Numbered from the stretch's first letter, positions 38,030-50,137 are shown. The stretch: 64,000 bases of DNA from Pseudomonas putida (GCF_004357765.1 NZ_SMTE01000011.1:221939-285938); one strand, 5' to 3'. The notes: a model not told the origin generated them from the letters alone. Translations and numbers: made by a program.

Positions 38030-39370
38030 ATGAGCAGAAAATACTTTGGTACCGACGGCATCCGTGGCCGCGTCGGCGAATACCCGATCACCCCGGACTT
38101 CATGCTCAAGCTCGGCTGGGCAGCGGGCATGGCCTTCCGCAAGCAGGGCAAGTGCCAGGTGCTGGTCGGCAAGGACACGCGGATTTCCGGCTACATGTTC
38201 GAATCCGCGCTGGAGGCCGGGTTGTCCGCTGCAGGCGCCGACGTGCTCCTGCTCGGGCCGATGCCGACGCCTGCCATCGCCTACCTCACCCGTACCTTCC
38301 ACGCCGAAGCCGGTATCGTCATCAGTGCCTCGCACAATCCGCACGATGACAATGGCATCAAGTTCTTCTCGGGGCAGGGCACCAAGCTGCCCGACGAGAT
38401 CGAGTTGATGATCGAAGAGCTGCTCGACCAGCCGATGACCGTGGTCGAGTCGAGCAAGCTGGGCAAAGTTTCGCGTATCAACGATGCGGCCGGCCGCTAC
38501 ATCGAGTTCTGCAAGAGCAGCGTGCCCAGTAGCACCAGTTTCGAGGGGCTCAAGCTGGTGGTTGACTGTGCCCACGGCGCTACCTACAAGGTCGCGCCGA
38601 GCGTGTTCCGCGAATTGGGTGCTGAGGTGACCGTGCTGCACGCCCAGCCCGACGGTCTGAACATCAACGAAAGCTGCGGCTCGACCCATATCGAATCGCT
38701 CCAGGCCGCCGTGCTGGTGGGGCATGCCGACATGGGCATCGCCTTCGACGGCGACGGTGACCGGGTGCTGATGGTCGATCACACCGGTGCCATAGTCGAC
38801 GGTGACGAGCTGCTGTACATCATCACCCGCGACCTGCACGAGCGTGGAAAGCTCGACGGCGGGGCGGTGGGTACCCTGATGAGCAACCTGGGGCTGGAGC
38901 TGGCCTTGAAGGAGCTGGATATCCCATTCGTGCGCGCCAAGGTCGGTGACCGGTACGTGATGGCCGAGTTGCTCGAGCGTGGCTGGCAGATCGGTGGTGA
39001 GAACTCCGGCCACATCGTCTGCTGCAATCACACCACGACGGGTGATGCGATTATCGCTGCACTGCAGGTGCTGATGGGCCTCAAGCGCCGCGGTGAGACC
39101 CTTGCCCAGGCGCGTCAGGCCGTGCGCAAGTGCCCGCAGGTGCTGATCAACGTGCGCTTCGGCGCGAGCACCGTCGACCCGCTCGAGCATCCGGCGGTCA
39201 AGGAAGCCAGTGCCAAGGCCACCGAGGACATGGCGGGCCGCGGCCGTGTGCTGCTGCGCAAGTCGGGCACCGAGCCGCTGGTGCGAGTCATGGTCGAAGG
39301 CGACGACGCAACCCAGGTACGTGGCCATGCTGAAGCCCTGGCCAAACTGGTTGCTGAAGTTTGTGTCTGA
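38030..39370 (+). CDS. glmM: Phosphoglucosamine mutase
   Basis: Converts glucosamine-6-P to glucosamine-1-P for UDP-GlcNAc, peptidoglycan and LPS. The phosphoserine loop is [15 protein letters not shown] (Ser about 102), the metal loop [13 protein letters not shown], the sugar loop GGENSGHI and the phosphate loop [12 protein letters not shown]. 446 residues, standard. Linked to folP-ftsH as in E. coli. Confidence 0.98.
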   Translation: MSRKYFGTDGIRGRVGEYPITPDFMLKLGWAAGMAFRKQGKCQVLVGKDTRISGYMFESALEAGLSAAGADVLLLGPMPTPAIAYLTRTFHAEAGIVISASHNPHDDNGIKFFSGQGTKLPDEIELMIEELLDQPMTVVESSKLGKVSRINDAAGRYIEFCKSSVPSSTSFEGLKLVVDCAHGATYKVAPSVFRELGAEVTVLHAQPDGLNINESCGSTHIESLQAAVLVGHADMGIAFDGDGDRVLMVDHTGAIVDGDELLYIITRDLHERGKLDGGAVGTLMSNLGLELALKELDIPFVRAKVGDRYVMAELLERGWQIGGENSGHIVCCNHTTTGDAIIAALQVLMGLKRRGETLAQARQAVRKCPQVLINVRFGASTVDPLEHPAVKEASAKATEDMAGRGRVLLRKSGTEPLVRVMVEGDDATQVRGHAEALAKLVAEVCV

Positions 39371-39436
39371 AAGGGCCTTGCCAGCGCAGATAGGGTTGGG
39401 TACTATCTGCGCCCACTTTGACCGACGAGGTAAAGC

Positions 39437-40192
39437 ATGCGTCGCCCCATGGTAGCTGGTAACTGGAAGATGCACGGTACCCGCGCCAGCGTCGCTGAGC
39501 TGACCCGAGGCCTGAGCAATCTGGCCCTGCCGAGCGGAGTGGAAGTCGCGGTGTTCCCGCCTGCCTTGTTCATCAACGATGTCGTCGATGCCCTGGCTGG
39601 AACGGAAATTATCGTCGGCGCACAGAATTCTGCTGTACAGCCCGATCAGGGTGCGTTGACCGGGGAAGTTGCTCCGAGTCAATTGGCCGAAGCAGGGTGC
39701 AAGTTGGTGTTGATCGGTCACTCGGAACGTCGCCAGGTTATTGGTGAAACTAACGAAGTGCTCAATCGCAAGTTTGCAGCCGCTCAGGCAAGTGGTTTGA
39801 AGCCGGTGCTCTGTGTAGGGGAAACTCTCGAAGAGCGCGAGGCAGGCAAGACGCTGGAAGTTGTAGGGCGTCAACTAAGCAGTATCATCGACGCGTTCGG
39901 TGTTGCCGCTTTTGCCAATGCAGTTATTGCCTATGAGCCTGTTTGGGCCATTGGTACAGGTTTGACGGCCTCGCCTGAACAGGCGCAGGATGTGCATGCA
40001 GCCATCCGTGCCCAGTTGGCGGCGCAGGACGCCGAAGTTGCCGAGTGCGTGCAGCTTCTCTACGGCGGCAGCGTGAAGGCGGCCAATGCGGCCGAACTGT
40101 TCGGCATGCCGGATATCGATGGGGGGCTCATTGGTGGAGCGTCCCTGAACGCAGACGAATTCGGTGCAATTTGTCGCGCCGCAGGAAACTGA
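39437..40192 (+). CDS. tpiA: Triosephosphate isomerase
   Basis: Interconverts DHAP and glyceraldehyde-3-P. Motifs: VAGNWKMHG (Lys of the active site), LIGHSERR (His), [11 protein letters not shown] (Glu) and GGSVKAANA (phosphate). 251 residues. Codon use in tpiA and secG looks less GC-biased at third positions than in nearby genes. It lies between glmM and secG, as is usual in Pseudomonas. Confidence 0.98.
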   Translation: MRRPMVAGNWKMHGTRASVAELTRGLSNLALPSGVEVAVFPPALFINDVVDALAGTEIIVGAQNSAVQPDQGALTGEVAPSQLAEAGCKLVLIGHSERRQVIGETNEVLNRKFAAAQASGLKPVLCVGETLEEREAGKTLEVVGRQLSSIIDAFGVAAFANAVIAYEPVWAIGTGLTASPEQAQDVHAAIRAQLAAQDAEVAECVQLLYGGSVKAANAAELFGMPDIDGGLIGGASLNADEFGAICRAAGN

Positions 40193-40196
40193 ACAA

Positions 40197-40589
40197 ATGC
40201 TGGAAACAGTTATCGTTGTTTTTCATCTGTTGGCAGCGCTCTCGCTGGTAGTGCTGGTGTTGCTGCAACAGGGTAAAGGTGCGGAAGCAGGTGCATCTTT
40301 CGGCGCAGGTGCTTCAAATACTGTGTTCGGAAGCCAGGGCTCTGCTACCTTCCTAAGTAAGTTTACTGCTATACTCGCTGCCACTTTCTTTTTGACAGCA
40401 CTTGGGTTAGGATACTTCGCAAAGGAGAAAGCTCACGAGCTGACTCAAGCAGGTCTGCCAGATCCAGCAGTGTTGGAAGTGAAAGAGCAGAAGCCGGCAG
40501 TAAATGATGATGTACCGGTGCTCCAGCAACAGAAGAGTGAAACCACCCCTCAAGGTGATGTACCTCCTCCGGTCGAAGAGCAGAAGTAA
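40197..40589 (+). CDS. secG: Preprotein translocase subunit SecG
   Basis: 130 residues. Two membrane helices ([20 protein letters not shown] and [20 protein letters not shown]) flank the conserved [20 protein letters not shown] cytoplasmic loop, and a proline/glutamine-rich tail follows. It assists SecYE. It starts 4 nt after tpiA stops, and a tRNA gene follows 21 nt after its stop. ATG 40197 is preferred to an upstream frame inside tpiA. Confidence 0.95.
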   Translation: MLETVIVVFHLLAALSLVVLVLLQQGKGAEAGASFGAGASNTVFGSQGSATFLSKFTAILAATFFLTALGLGYFAKEKAHELTQAGLPDPAVLEVKEQKPAVNDDVPVLQQQKSETTPQGDVPPPVEEQK

Positions 40590-40610
40590 CGGGTTTCAAG
40601 TAGTAGTATT

Positions 40611-40696
40611 GCCGAGGTGGTGGAATTGGTAGACACGCAACCTTGAGGTGGTTGTGCCCATAGGGTGTAGGGGTTCGAGTCCCCTTCTCGGTACCA
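40611..40696 (+). tRNA. tRNA-Leu (anticodon GAG)
   Basis: 86 nt with a class II long variable arm. The acceptor GCCGAGG pairs with TCTCGGT before ACCA. The anticodon loop CTTGAGG gives GAG. The T arm is GGGGTTCGAGTCCCC. The CCA is encoded. Confidence 0.97.
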
Positions 40697-40709
40697 ATTA
40701 AAGCTTGAG

Positions 40710-40731
40710 AGCCCGCTTTAGCGGGCTTTCT
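40710..40731 (+). terminator. Terminator after tRNA-Leu
   Basis: AGCCCGCT/AGCGGGCT stem followed by TTCTT. Confidence 0.85.
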
Positions 40732-40796
40732 TGCAGGTGGAGGTCTCGGATTGACCCTGCAGAGGGTTCGGTCTTATACTTTCGCCCCAGCTTTGT

Positions 40797-40873
<77 letters not shown>

Positions 40874-40883
40874 GCTTCAGCGG

Positions 40884-40905
40884 AGCCCCTTTTCAGGGGC
40901 TTTTT
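40884..40905 (+). terminator. Terminator after tRNA-fMet
   Basis: AGCCCC/GGGGCT stem with TTTTT tail, 80-100 nt before rimP. Confidence 0.85.
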
Positions 40906-41003
40906 GCTAGCCGAACAGTTATCGGCGTCGTTGTCCAACGGCGCTTTCAGGGATGGGCGCTTCGCCCATTTTTTATTTGCACAGCATGCACGAGGGGGTT
41001 CAG

Positions 41004-41462
41004 GTGTCGAGCAAGCTAGAACAGTTGCAGGCCTTGTTGGCCCCGGTTGTCGAGGGTCTGGGCTACGAATGCTGGGGGGTCGAATTCATCTCCCAAGGTA
41101 AGCATTCGGTACTGCGTATCTACATCGACAAGGAAGGCGGGATCCTGGTGGACGACTGCGAAGCGGTCAGCCGTCAGGCCAGTGCCATCCTCGATGTGGA
41201 AGATCCGATCAGCTCCGAATATACCCTTGAGGTGTCCTCTCCTGGCATGGATCGCCCACTGTTCACGCTTGAACAGTTTGCCTCGCATGCCGGCGAGCAG
41301 GTGAAGATCAAGCTGCGTACGCCCTTCGAAGGTCGTCGTAACTTCCAGGGCCTTCTCCGCGGTGTGGAGGAGCAGGACGTGGTGGTCCAGGTGGACAATC
41401 ACGAATTCTTGTTGCCGATCGACTCGATCGACAAGGCCAATATTATTCCCAGTTTTGACTGA
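41004..41462 (+). CDS. rimP: Ribosome maturation factor RimP
   Basis: 152 residues for 30S assembly. Conserved segments: [38 protein letters not shown], and [16 protein letters not shown] 41004 ([11 protein letters not shown]) has a strong GAGGGGG site 6-8 nt upstream and matches the family length; ATG 40986 would add six residues. First gene of the nusA-infB operon, 59 nt ahead of nusA. Confidence 0.96.
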   Translation: MSSKLEQLQALLAPVVEGLGYECWGVEFISQGKHSVLRIYIDKEGGILVDDCEAVSRQASAILDVEDPISSEYTLEVSSPGMDRPLFTLEQFASHAGEQVKIKLRTPFEGRRNFQGLLRGVEEQDVVVQVDNHEFLLPIDSIDKANIIPSFD

Positions 41463-41521
41463 GACGTGCCGGGCCCGGCGGACTATCCGGGCCCAATGGC
41501 TTGCGCAAGGCGAGGCGTACG

Positions 41522-43003
41522 ATGAGCAAAGAAGTACTGCTGGTTGTTGAATCGGTATCCAACGAAAAAGGTGTACCGCCCGGCGTCATTTTCGAGGCGC
41601 TGGAAGTGGCCCTGGCCACTGCGACCAAGAAACGTTTTGAGGACGAAGTCGACCTGCGTGTGGAAATCAACCGCCACACCGGTAGCTACGAGACCTTCCG
41701 TCGTTGGACCGTGGTCGAAGAAGACGACCTCGACGACCCGGCGATCGAAGTCTGGCCGAGCAAGGTCCGCGAGACGCACCCGGAAGCCAAGGTCGGTGAC
41801 GTGATCGAAGAGAAGATCGAATCGATCGAATTCGGCCGCATCGCCGCCCAGACTGCCAAGCAGGTCATCGTGCAGAAGGTTCGCGAGGCCGAGCGTGCCC
41901 AAGTGGTCGACGCCTACCGCGAACGCGTGGGTGAGATCATCTCCGGCACCGTCAAGAAGGTCACCCGCGACAACGTTATCGTCGACCTGGGCAACAACGC
42001 TGAAGCGCTGCTGGCCCGCGAAGACATCATTCCACGTGAGACCTTCCGTGTCGGTGTACGCTTGCGTGCACTGCTCAAGGAAATCCGCACCGAGAACCGC
42101 GGTCCTCAGCTGATCCTGTCGCGCACCGCGCCGCAGATGCTGATCGAACTGTTCCGCATCGAAGTGCCGGAAATCGCTGAAGGCCTCATCGAGGTCATGG
42201 CCGCATCCCGTGATCCGGGTTCGCGCGCCAAGATCGGCGTCCGCTCCAAGGACAAGCGCATCGATCCGCAAGGTGCCTGTATCGGCATGCGTGGGTCGCG
42301 CGTCCAAGCCGTATCCGGCGAGCTGGGCGGCGAGCGTGTGGATATCGTCCTGTGGGACGAGAACCCGGCGCAGTTCGTCATCAACGCCATGTCGCCGGCT
42401 GAAGTCGCGGCGATCATCGTTGATGAAGATGCCCATGCCATGGACATCGCCGTCGCCGAGGACAACCTGGCCCAGGCCATTGGCCGTGGTGGTCAGAACG
42501 TTCGCCTGGCCAGCCAGCTCACCGGCTGGACCCTGAACGTGATGACCGAGAAGGATATCCAAGCCAAGCAACAGGCTGAAACCGGCGACATCCTGCGCAA
42601 CTTCATCGAGGAACTGGAAGTCGACGAGGAGCTGGCCCAAGTGCTGGTCGACGAAGGCTTTACCAGCCTCGAAGAGATTGCCTACGTACCGTTGGAAGAA
42701 ATGCTCAACATCGACGGCTTTGACGAGGAAATCGTCGACGAGCTCCGCGCTCGTGCCAAGGATCGTTTGTTGACCAAGGCCATCGCTACCGAAGAAAAAC
42801 TGGCAGACGCCCACCCGGCCGAAGACCTGCTCTCCCTGGAGGGTATGGACAAGGACCTGGCGGCTGAACTGGCGGTGCGCGGCGTGGTTAACCGCGAAGA
42901 CCTGGCCGAGCAGTCGATTGACGACCTGCTCGACATCGACGGCATCGACGAAGAGCGTGCCGGCAAGTTGATCATGGCCGCCCGAGCCCATTGGTTCGAG
43001 TAA
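41522..43003 (+). CDS. nusA: Transcription termination/antitermination factor NusA
   Basis: 493 residues: N-terminal RNAP-binding domain, S1 domain ([20 protein letters not shown]), KH domains ([34 protein letters not shown]), and two acidic C-terminal repeats of helix-hairpin-helix type ([39 protein letters not shown]). It regulates pausing and termination. ATG 41522 begins the conserved [10 protein letters not shown]. Confidence 0.98.
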   Translation: MSKEVLLVVESVSNEKGVPPGVIFEALEVALATATKKRFEDEVDLRVEINRHTGSYETFRRWTVVEEDDLDDPAIEVWPSKVRETHPEAKVGDVIEEKIESIEFGRIAAQTAKQVIVQKVREAERAQVVDAYRERVGEIISGTVKKVTRDNVIVDLGNNAEALLAREDIIPRETFRVGVRLRALLKEIRTENRGPQLILSRTAPQMLIELFRIEVPEIAEGLIEVMAASRDPGSRAKIGVRSKDKRIDPQGACIGMRGSRVQAVSGELGGERVDIVLWDENPAQFVINAMSPAEVAAIIVDEDAHAMDIAVAEDNLAQAIGRGGQNVRLASQLTGWTLNVMTEKDIQAKQQAETGDILRNFIEELEVDEELAQVLVDEGFTSLEEIAYVPLEEMLNIDGFDEEIVDELRARAKDRLLTKAIATEEKLADAHPAEDLLSLEGMDKDLAAELAVRGVVNREDLAEQSIDDLLDIDGIDEERAGKLIMAARAHWFE

Positions 43004-43030
43004 TTAGGCGCGGCCTGAGGAGAGAAGTGC

Positions 43031-45568
43031 ATGACGCAAGTCACGGTGAAAGAACTGGCCCAAGAGGTCGAGGCACCGGTAGAGCGCCTGCTGCAGCAGA
43101 TGCGTGAGGCAGGTCTGCCGCACACCGACGCCGGTCAGGTAGTGACCGACAATGAAAAGCAGACGCTGCTGACCCATTTGAAGAGCAGCCACAAGAGCAA
43201 GGCGGAAGAGCCGCGCAAGATTACCTTGCAGCGCAAGACCACCAGCACGCTGCGTGTCGCCGGTAGCAAAAGCATCAGCGTAGAAGTACGCAAGAAGAAA
43301 GTATTCGTTCAGCGCAGCCCGGAAGAAATCCAGGCTGAGCAGAAGCGTGAGCTGGAAGAGCGCCGCGCGGCCGAAAACGCCGCTCGCGAAAAGGTCGAGG
43401 CCGAAGTGCGCCAGCGCAACGAGGAACAGGCTCGTCGTCAGGCTGCCGAAGCGGCTGCCAGCGCGCCTGCCGCTGCGCCTGCGCCGACCGAAGCCGCGCC
43501 TGCCCAGGCCGCCGCTCCAGTCGTCGCCGAGGCTCCGGCATCGGAAGATGCCGCTGCCCGTGCCGCCGAGCGCAAGAAGGACGAGACCCGTCGCAACGAA
43601 AGCCGTGCCCGCGACGAAGACCGTCGTGGCGGTCGTGGCGAGGCGCCGCGCGTGTCGATCAAGGTCAAGGTCAAGGAGAAGGAAAAGGCTCCGACTCCTC
43701 GCGCCGCACCGCGCACCACCGATGAAGAGAGCGATGGCGTACGCCGTGGCCGCGGTGGCAAGAGCAAGCTGAAGAAACGCAATCAGCACGGCTTCCAGAA
43801 CCCGACCGGTCCTGTCATCCGTGACGTGACCATCGGCGAGACCATCACCGTTTCGGAATTGGCCCAGCAGATGTCGGTCAAGGCCGCTGAGGTGGTCAAG
43901 TTCATGTTCAAGCTGGGTACCCCGGTCACCATCAACCAGGTGCTCGACCAGGAAACCGCTCAGCTGGTCGCCGAAGAACTGGGCCACAAAGTGACCCTGG
44001 TCAGCGATACCGCCCTGGAAGATTCCCTGGCCGAATCGCTGAAGTTCGAAGGTGAAGTCGAATCGCGCGCTCCGGTCGTGACCGTCATGGGTCACGTCGA
44101 CCATGGTAAGACCTCGCTGCTCGACTACATCCGTCGTGCCAAGGTTGCCGCTGGCGAAGCCGGTGGTATTACCCAGCACATCGGTGCCTACCACGTGGAA
44201 ACCGACCGCGGCATGGTCACCTTCCTCGATACCCCGGGCCACGCCGCGTTCACCGCGATGCGTGCTCGTGGTGCCAAGGCCACCGACATCGTCATCCTCG
44301 TGGTGGCAGCGGACGACGGCGTGATGCCGCAGACCCGTGAGGCCGTTCAGCATGCCAAGGCAGCTGGCGTTCCACTGGTGGTCGCGGTCAACAAGATCGA
44401 CAAGCCGGGTGCCGACCTCGATCGCATCCGCAACGAACTCGCCGTCGAAGGCGTGACCTCCGAGGACTGGGGTGGTGATACGCCGTTCGTCAAGGTTTCC
44501 GCGAAGATGGGTACCGGTGTCGACGAACTGCTCGAAGCTGTCCTGCTGCAGGCCGAGATCCTCGAGCTGACCGCAACGCCGACCGCTCCTGGTCGTGGTG
44601 TGGTCGTCGAATCGCGCCTGGACAAGGGCCGCGGTCCAGTGGCGACCATCCTGGTTCAGGACGGTACTCTGCGTCAGGGCGACATGGTCCTGTGCGGCTC
44701 GAACTATGGTCGCGTGCGCGCCATGCTCGACGAGAACGGCAAGCCTGTGAAGGAAGCCGGCCCGTCGATCCCGGTCGAGATCCTCGGCCTGGACGGTACT
44801 CCGGAAGCCGGTGACGAGCTGTCCGTGGTTGCCGACGAGAAGAAGGCCCGCGAAGTGGCTCTGTTCCGTCAGGGCAAGTACCGCGAGGTCAAGCTGGCCC
44901 GTGCTCATGCCGGCAAGCTGGAAAACATCTTCGAGACCATGGGTCAGGAAGAGAAGAAGACCCTCAACATCGTCCTCAAGACCGACGTGCGCGGTTCCCT
45001 GGAAGCACTGCAGGGTTCGCTGTCGGGCCTGGGCAACGACGAAGTTCAGGTTCGCGTGATCGGTGGCGGCGTCGGTGGTATCACCGAAAGCGACGCCAAC
45101 CTGGCGCTGGCGTCCAACGCGGTGCTGTTCGGCTTCAACGTGCGTGCCGATGCCGGCGCGCGCAAGATCGTCGAGCAGGAAGGTCTGGATATGCGTTACT
45201 ACAACGTGATCTACGACATCATCGAAGACGTCAAGAAGGCCCTGACCGGCATGCTCGGCAGCGATGTTCGCGAGAACATCCTGGGTGTCGCCGAAGTACG
45301 TGACGTGTTCCGTTCGCCGAAGTTCGGCGCCATCGCTGGCTGTATGGTCATCGAGGGTACCGTGTACCGCAACCGTCCTATCCGCGTACTGCGCGAGGAC
45401 GTGGTCATCTTCGAAGGCGAGCTGGAGTCGCTGCGTCGCTTCAAGGACGACGCTGCCGAAGTGCGTTCGGGCATGGAGTGCGGTATTGGCGTCAAGAGCT
45501 ACAACGACGTCAAGGTCGGCGACAAGATCGAAGTCTTCGAGAAAGTCCAGGTGGCTCGTACCCTGTAA
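43031..45568 (+). CDS. infB: Translation initiation factor IF-2
   Basis: 845 residues. N-terminal IF2-N domains, an Ala/Pro/Arg-rich linker (about 90-230), then the GTPase ([33 protein letters not shown]) and domains C1/C2 that bind fMet-tRNA. It places the initiator tRNA on the 30S subunit. It lies 27 nt after nusA. Internal start sites for a shorter isoform were not examined. Confidence 0.98.
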   Translation: MTQVTVKELAQEVEAPVERLLQQMREAGLPHTDAGQVVTDNEKQTLLTHLKSSHKSKAEEPRKITLQRKTTSTLRVAGSKSISVEVRKKKVFVQRSPEEIQAEQKRELEERRAAENAAREKVEAEVRQRNEEQARRQAAEAAASAPAAAPAPTEAAPAQAAAPVVAEAPASEDAAARAAERKKDETRRNESRARDEDRRGGRGEAPRVSIKVKVKEKEKAPTPRAAPRTTDEESDGVRRGRGGKSKLKKRNQHGFQNPTGPVIRDVTIGETITVSELAQQMSVKAAEVVKFMFKLGTPVTINQVLDQETAQLVAEELGHKVTLVSDTALEDSLAESLKFEGEVESRAPVVTVMGHVDHGKTSLLDYIRRAKVAAGEAGGITQHIGAYHVETDRGMVTFLDTPGHAAFTAMRARGAKATDIVILVVAADDGVMPQTREAVQHAKAAGVPLVVAVNKIDKPGADLDRIRNELAVEGVTSEDWGGDTPFVKVSAKMGTGVDELLEAVLLQAEILELTATPTAPGRGVVVESRLDKGRGPVATILVQDGTLRQGDMVLCGSNYGRVRAMLDENGKPVKEAGPSIPVEILGLDGTPEAGDELSVVADEKKAREVALFRQGKYREVKLARAHAGKLENIFETMGQEEKKTLNIVLKTDVRGSLEALQGSLSGLGNDEVQVRVIGGGVGGITESDANLALASNAVLFGFNVRADAGARKIVEQEGLDMRYYNVIYDIIEDVKKALTGMLGSDVRENILGVAEVRDVFRSPKFGAIAGCMVIEGTVYRNRPIRVLREDVVIFEGELESLRRFKDDAAEVRSGMECGIGVKSYNDVKVGDKIEVFEKVQVARTL

Positions 45569-45628
45569 GGGGCCCGAGTCGTGGTGCAGGCCCCGCCGCA
45601 AGGCAGTTGGCTGCGCCTCTGAAGGTAG

Positions 45629-45663
45629 CGCCCGGTCAGGCTTCAGCTTGACCGGGCGTTTGC
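45629..45663 (+). terminator. Hairpin between infB and rbfA
   Basis: CGCCCGGTCA/TGACCGGGCG type stem around a 10-nt loop with TTTGCC after it. It may reduce read-through into rbfA-truB. Confidence 0.7.
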
Positions 45664-45687
45664 CGCTTTACGTTACAGGTAGCAAGA

Positions 45688-46086
45688 ATGGCAAAAGAAT
45701 ACAGCCGTACCCAACGCATCGGCGATCAGATGCAACGTGAGCTTTCCGAGCTGATCCGCCGTGAAGTCAAAGACCCACGCGTCGGCCTGGTGACCATCAC
45801 CGCCGTCGACGTCAGCCGCGACCTGGGCCATGCCAAGGTGTTCATCACCGTCATGGGCCAGGACGACGCAGATGCCGTGCCGCAGACCCTCAAGGCCCTC
45901 AACAGCGCCGCGAGCTTCCTGCGCCTGCACCTGGGCCGCGCCATGCAGTTGCGTAGCGTGCCGCAGTTGCACTTCCATTTCGATGAAAGCGTCAGCCGCG
46001 GTGCCCACCTGTCGGCGCTGATCGAGCGTGCGGTGGCCGAAGACCGCCTGCACAAGGATGCCGACGAGCCGGACACCAAGGAGTAA
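45688..46086 (+). CDS. rbfA: 30S ribosome-binding factor RbfA
   Basis: 132 residues, KH-type fold: [40 protein letters not shown], and [15 protein letters not shown]. Helps 16S 5'-end maturation and cold adaptation. It lies 3 nt ahead of truB. Confidence 0.97.
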   Translation: MAKEYSRTQRIGDQMQRELSELIRREVKDPRVGLVTITAVDVSRDLGHAKVFITVMGQDDADAVPQTLKALNSAASFLRLHLGRAMQLRSVPQLHFHFDESVSRGAHLSALIERAVAEDRLHKDADEPDTKE

Positions 46087-46089
46087 GCG

Positions 46090-47007
46090 GTGGCCCAGGT
46101 CAAACGTATCCGCCGCAATGTCAGCGGCATCATCCTGCTCGACAAGCCCCTGGGGTTCACCTCCAACGCAGCGCTGCAGAAAGTCCGCTGGTTGCTCAAC
46201 GCCGAGAAGGCCGGTCATACCGGCAGCCTCGACCCGCTGGCTTCCGGCGTCCTGCCGCTGTGCTTCGGCGAGGCGACCAAGTTTTCGCAGTACCTGCTCG
46301 ATTCCGACAAGGGCTACGAGACGGTCATGCAACTGGGGCAGACTACGACCACCGCGGACGCCGAAGGCGAAGTGCTGCAGACCCGCGAGGTGACCGTTGG
46401 TCGCGCCGATATCGAAGCTGTGCTGCCGCGTTTTCGCGGTCCGATCAGCCAGGTACCGCCTATGTACTCGGCGCTCAAGCGTGATGGCCAACCGCTGTAC
46501 AAGCTGGCACGTGCAGGAGAGGTAGTGGAGCGCGAGGCGCGTTCTGTTACTATTGGCCGCTTGGAGTTGCTCGAGTGCGAAGGCACCCGTGCGCGGTTGT
46601 CGGTCGGTTGCAGCAAAGGCACCTATATCCGCACCCTGGTGGAGGATATCGGCGAGGCTCTGGGCTGCGGCGCATACGTCGCCGAGCTGCGTAGAACCCA
46701 AGCCGGGCCGTTCGAACTGGCCCAGACGGTCACCCTCGAGGAACTCGAGCAGGCCCACGCCGAAGGCGGCAACGAAGCGCTCGATCGCTTCCTGATGCCA
46801 GCAGACAGCGGCCTGCAAGACTGGCCCCTGGTGTGCCTGTCGGAACACAGTGCCTTTTACTGGCTGCATGGGCAGGCAGTACGGGCGCCGGACGCGCCGC
46901 AATTCGGCATGGTCCGGGTACAGGATCACAATGGTCGCTTCATCGGTATCGGTGAAGTGAGCGAAGACGGGCGTATTGCGCCACGTCGACTGATTCGATC
47001 GGAATGA
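46090..47007 (+). CDS. truB: tRNA pseudouridine-55 synthase
   Basis: 305 residues with GTG start. Catalytic Asp lies in [20 protein letters not shown]. Other TruB motifs are [11 protein letters not shown] and [13 protein letters not shown], and a PUA domain ends the protein. It modifies U55 in all elongator tRNAs. It lies between rbfA and rpsO. Confidence 0.97.
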   Translation: MAQVKRIRRNVSGIILLDKPLGFTSNAALQKVRWLLNAEKAGHTGSLDPLASGVLPLCFGEATKFSQYLLDSDKGYETVMQLGQTTTTADAEGEVLQTREVTVGRADIEAVLPRFRGPISQVPPMYSALKRDGQPLYKLARAGEVVEREARSVTIGRLELLECEGTRARLSVGCSKGTYIRTLVEDIGEALGCGAYVAELRRTQAGPFELAQTVTLEELEQAHAEGGNEALDRFLMPADSGLQDWPLVCLSEHSAFYWLHGQAVRAPDAPQFGMVRVQDHNGRFIGIGEVSEDGRIAPRRLIRSE

Positions 47008-47154
47008 TCGAAACCTCAGGCCGAGGCTAACCCCAAGGCCTGCGGAACCAAGGGTGGCTGTTAGTAGGCACGGTCACGCCTTTTTTATTAATACAGGGAT
47101 TTGTCCCTGGCCTATTGGACCCGCTTGCGGGATCCGTTTATCAGGAGAAGCCAA

Positions 47155-47424
47155 ATGGCCCTCAGCGTTGAAGAAAAAGCTCAGATCGTTGCCGAATACC
47201 AGCAAGCCGCCGGCGATACCGGTAGCCCGGAAGTGCAGGTTGCTCTGCTGACCGCCAACATCAACAAGCTGCAAGGCCACTTCAAGGCCAACGACAAAGA
47301 CCACCACTCCCGTCGTGGTCTGATTCGCATGGTCAACCAGCGTCGTAAGCTGCTGGATTACCTGAAGGGCAAAGACACCACTCGTTACAGCGCCCTGATC
47401 GGTCGCCTGGGTCTGCGTCGCTAA
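47155..47424 (+). CDS. rpsO: 30S ribosomal protein S15
   Basis: 89 residues with the full S15 pattern ([50 protein letters not shown]). Binds the central domain of 16S rRNA. AGGAG precedes the ATG. The upstream 147-nt gap probably holds its own promoter, as in E. coli. Confidence 0.98.
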   Translation: MALSVEEKAQIVAEYQQAAGDTGSPEVQVALLTANINKLQGHFKANDKDHHSRRGLIRMVNQRRKLLDYLKGKDTTRYSALIGRLGLRR

Positions 47425-47448
47425 TAGCGGCCTGGCCAGTGGTGTGCA

Positions 47449-47504
47449 TGGCGTGTCGCAGGCTTCGCAAGCGCGGTTTCGCAGCGCTTGGGTTGGACAC
47501 GCCA
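47449..47504 (+). other. Nested stem-loop between rpsO and pnp
   Basis: The outer stem TGGCGTGTC (47449-47457)/GACACGCCA (47496-47504) encloses CAAGCGC (47468-47474)/GCGCTTG (47484-47490). Its place matches the RNase III-processed stem of E. coli pnp leaders. Confidence 0.65.
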
Positions 47505-47673
47505 CGCGTATCTCCGAGGTTGGCAGCCTGGCAGTGCTGAGCGGTTTTTCCGCTTGGCGCCAGGCTCCCAGCCTCGTGTTGTATCTGGACGGTCAACGGG
47601 GCCGATTCCCCGTTCTGCCCAAGAATTCGCAAGAAACCAGTTCCCCCAAGAGCCACTGAAAAGGTAGGAAACC

Positions 47674-49779
47674 GTGAACCCGGTAATCAAGAAATTCCAG
47701 TTCGGTCAGTCGACCGTAACGCTCGAAACCGGCCGAATCGCCCGTCAGGCGACCGGCGCCGTACTGGTCACCGTCGATAACGACGTCACCGTGCTGGTGA
47801 CCGTGGTCGGCGCCAAGCAGGCCGATCCAGGCAAGGGCTTCTTCCCGCTGTCGGTCCACTACCAGGAAAAAACCTACGCTGCCGGCAAGATCCCAGGTGG
47901 CTTCTTCAAGCGTGAAGGCCGTCCTTCCGAGAAAGAGACGCTGACCTCGCGCCTGATCGACCGTCCGATCCGCCCGCTGTTCCCAGAAGGTTTCATGAAC
48001 GAAGTGCAGGTCGTCTGCACCGTCGTCTCTACCAGCAAGAAGACCGATCCGGACATCGCCGCGATGATCGGTACCTCGGCGGCCCTCGCCATTTCCGGCA
48101 TTCCGTTCGAAGGCCCGATCGGCGCAGCCCGCGTTGCCTTCCACGAGAGCACCGGCTACCTGCTGAACCCGACCTACGAACAGCTGCAGGCTTCGAGCCT
48201 GGACATGGTCGTCGCTGGTACCGAGTCGGCCGTATTGATGGTTGAATCGGAAGCCCAGGAGCTGACCGAAGACCAGATGCTGGGCGCTGTACTGTTCGCC
48301 CACGACGAGTTCCAGGCCGTTATCCAGGCCGTCAAGGAACTGGCTGCCGAAGCTGGCAAGCCGACTTGGGACTGGCAGCCGGTTGCTGCCAACACCGAAC
48401 TGCTGAATCTGGTACGTGCCGAGTTCGGCGAGGCCATTTCGCAGGCCTACACCATCACCCAGAAGGCCGACCGCTACAACCGTCTGGGCCAGCTGCGTGA
48501 CGAAGCCATCGCCCGTCTGGCCAACGAAGAGACCGGTCCATCGGCCGGCGCCATCAAGGAAATCTTCGGCGAGCTGGAATACCGCACCGTCCGCGAGAAC
48601 ATCGTCAACGGCAAGCCGCGTATCGACGGCCGTGACACCCGCACCGTGCGCCCGCTGAACATCGAAGTCGGTGTACTGCCCAAGACCCACGGTTCGGCCC
48701 TGTTCACCCGTGGCGAAACCCAGGCCCTGGTCGTCGCGACCCTGGGTACCGCGCGTGACGCCCAGTTGCTGGACACCCTCGAAGGCGAGAAAAAAGATCC
48801 GTTCATGCTGCACTACAACTTCCCGCCGTTCTCGGTCGGTGAGTGTGGTCGCATGGGTGGCGCCGGTCGCCGTGAAATCGGCCACGGCCGTCTGGCCCGT
48901 CGTGGCGTGCAAGCCATGCTGCCGAGCGACAGCGAGTTCCCCTACACCATCCGTGTGGTGTCGGAGATCACCGAATCCAACGGCTCCAGCTCCATGGCTT
49001 CGGTCTGCGGTGCTTCTCTGGCCCTGATGGACGCCGGTGTACCGATGAAAGCGCCGGTTGCCGGTATTGCCATGGGTCTGGTCAAGGAGGGCGACAAGTT
49101 CGCGGTCCTGACCGACATCCTCGGTGACGAAGACCACCTGGGCGACATGGACTTCAAGGTCGCCGGTACCGCCAAAGGCGTTACCGCGCTGCAAATGGAC
49201 ATCAAGATCAACGGCATCACCGAAGAGATCATGGAAATCGCACTGGGCCAGGCCCTGGAAGCGCGCCTGAACATCCTCGGCCAGATGAACCAGATCATCG
49301 CTCAATCGCGCAGCGAGCTGTCGGCCAACGCACCGACCATGATCGCGATGAAGATCGACACCGACAAGATCCGTGACGTCATTGGTAAAGGTGGTGCCAC
49401 CATCCGCGCGATCTGTGAAGAGACCAAGGCTTCGATCGATATCGAAGACGACGGCTCGATCAAGATCTTCGGCGAAACCAAGGAAGCGGCGGAAGCTGCC
49501 AAGCAGCGCATCCTGGGCATCACCGCCGAGGCGGAGATCGGCAAGATCTACGTGGGCAAGGTCGAGCGCATCGTCGACTTCGGTGCCTTCGTCAACATCC
49601 TGCCTGGCAAAGACGGCCTGGTGCACATCTCGATGCTGAGCGATGCTCGCGTAGAGAAAGTGACCGATGTGCTGAAAGAAGGTCAGGAAGTCGAAGTGCT
49701 GGTACTGGACGTGGACAACCGCGGCCGTATCAAGCTGTCGATCAAAGACGTAGCTGCGGCCAAGGCCTCCGGCGTCTAA
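47674..49779 (+). CDS. pnp: Polynucleotide phosphorylase
   Basis: 701 residues, GTG start. Two RNase PH domains ([40 protein letters not shown]), a KH domain ([15 protein letters not shown]) and an S1 domain ([20 protein letters not shown]). It degrades RNA 3' to 5' with phosphate and is a degradosome component. The leader carries the nested stem-loop expected for autoregulation. Confidence 0.98.
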   Translation: MNPVIKKFQFGQSTVTLETGRIARQATGAVLVTVDNDVTVLVTVVGAKQADPGKGFFPLSVHYQEKTYAAGKIPGGFFKREGRPSEKETLTSRLIDRPIRPLFPEGFMNEVQVVCTVVSTSKKTDPDIAAMIGTSAALAISGIPFEGPIGAARVAFHESTGYLLNPTYEQLQASSLDMVVAGTESAVLMVESEAQELTEDQMLGAVLFAHDEFQAVIQAVKELAAEAGKPTWDWQPVAANTELLNLVRAEFGEAISQAYTITQKADRYNRLGQLRDEAIARLANEETGPSAGAIKEIFGELEYRTVRENIVNGKPRIDGRDTRTVRPLNIEVGVLPKTHGSALFTRGETQALVVATLGTARDAQLLDTLEGEKKDPFMLHYNFPPFSVGECGRMGGAGRREIGHGRLARRGVQAMLPSDSEFPYTIRVVSEITESNGSSSMASVCGASLALMDAGVPMKAPVAGIAMGLVKEGDKFAVLTDILGDEDHLGDMDFKVAGTAKGVTALQMDIKINGITEEIMEIALGQALEARLNILGQMNQIIAQSRSELSANAPTMIAMKIDTDKIRDVIGKGGATIRAICEETKASIDIEDDGSIKIFGETKEAAEAAKQRILGITAEAEIGKIYVGKVERIVDFGAFVNILPGKDGLVHISMLSDARVEKVTDVLKEGQEVEVLVLDVDNRGRIKLSIKDVAAAKASGV

Positions 49780-49794
49780 GCGACTGCAGTAGTG

Positions 49795-49819
49795 AAAAGG
49801 GCCCTTCGGGGCCCTTTTT
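49795..49819 (+). terminator. Terminator of pnp
   Basis: AAAAGGGCCC/GGGGCCCTTTTT stem-loop with T tract. Confidence 0.92.
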
Positions 49820-49968
49820 CAATGCTGTAAGGTATTTGGCGCCTGTGAGATCGAGCGCCGCCTCCACCCCCAGCCAAGCACTTGGTGGCTCCCACCAGTC
49901 TGCCGCTAGACCCATCACAGCCAGTCTTACCCAATATTCCGTGAAGAACCTTTTTTGTGCCTGGTGAA

Positions 49969-49984
49969 TGGCGCAATGGTTGCT
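49969..49984 (+). promoter_or_regulatory. Sigma-54-like promoter, upstream copy
   Basis: TGGCGCAATGGTTGCT has GG and GC separated by exactly 10 nt and differs from TGGCAC-N5-TTGCW by one base. It lies 218 nt ahead of the BON gene. Confidence 0.5.
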
Positions 49985-50121
49985 CCTGCAATGAATTGCG
50001 ACGTTGCGAACATGCATCTTGCATAGGGTTTTTCCGCCGCCATTGCAGATTGCACGATGCAGTCTTCCTGGGTAATGGCCTAACCCATTGATTTATAAGG
50101 CTTCAGGCGAAACGGAAAAGC

Positions 50122-50137
50122 TGGCACAGGGCGTGCA
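50122..50137 (+). promoter_or_regulatory. Sigma-54-like promoter of the BON-domain gene
   Basis: TGGCACAGGGCGTGCA has the GG-N10-GC spacing and a perfect TGGCAC. The predicted start is about 55 nt before the ATG. Confidence 0.6.

Noticed and set aside
39437-40589. tpiA-secG as transferred DNA because of weaker codon bias
   Set aside because: Both genes sit in their usual pseudomonad order with conserved neighbours; the bias difference alone is not enough.
47080-47100. Terminator before rpsO
   Set aside because: TTTTTT follows only a 4-bp stem (AGGC/GCCT); too weak to call.
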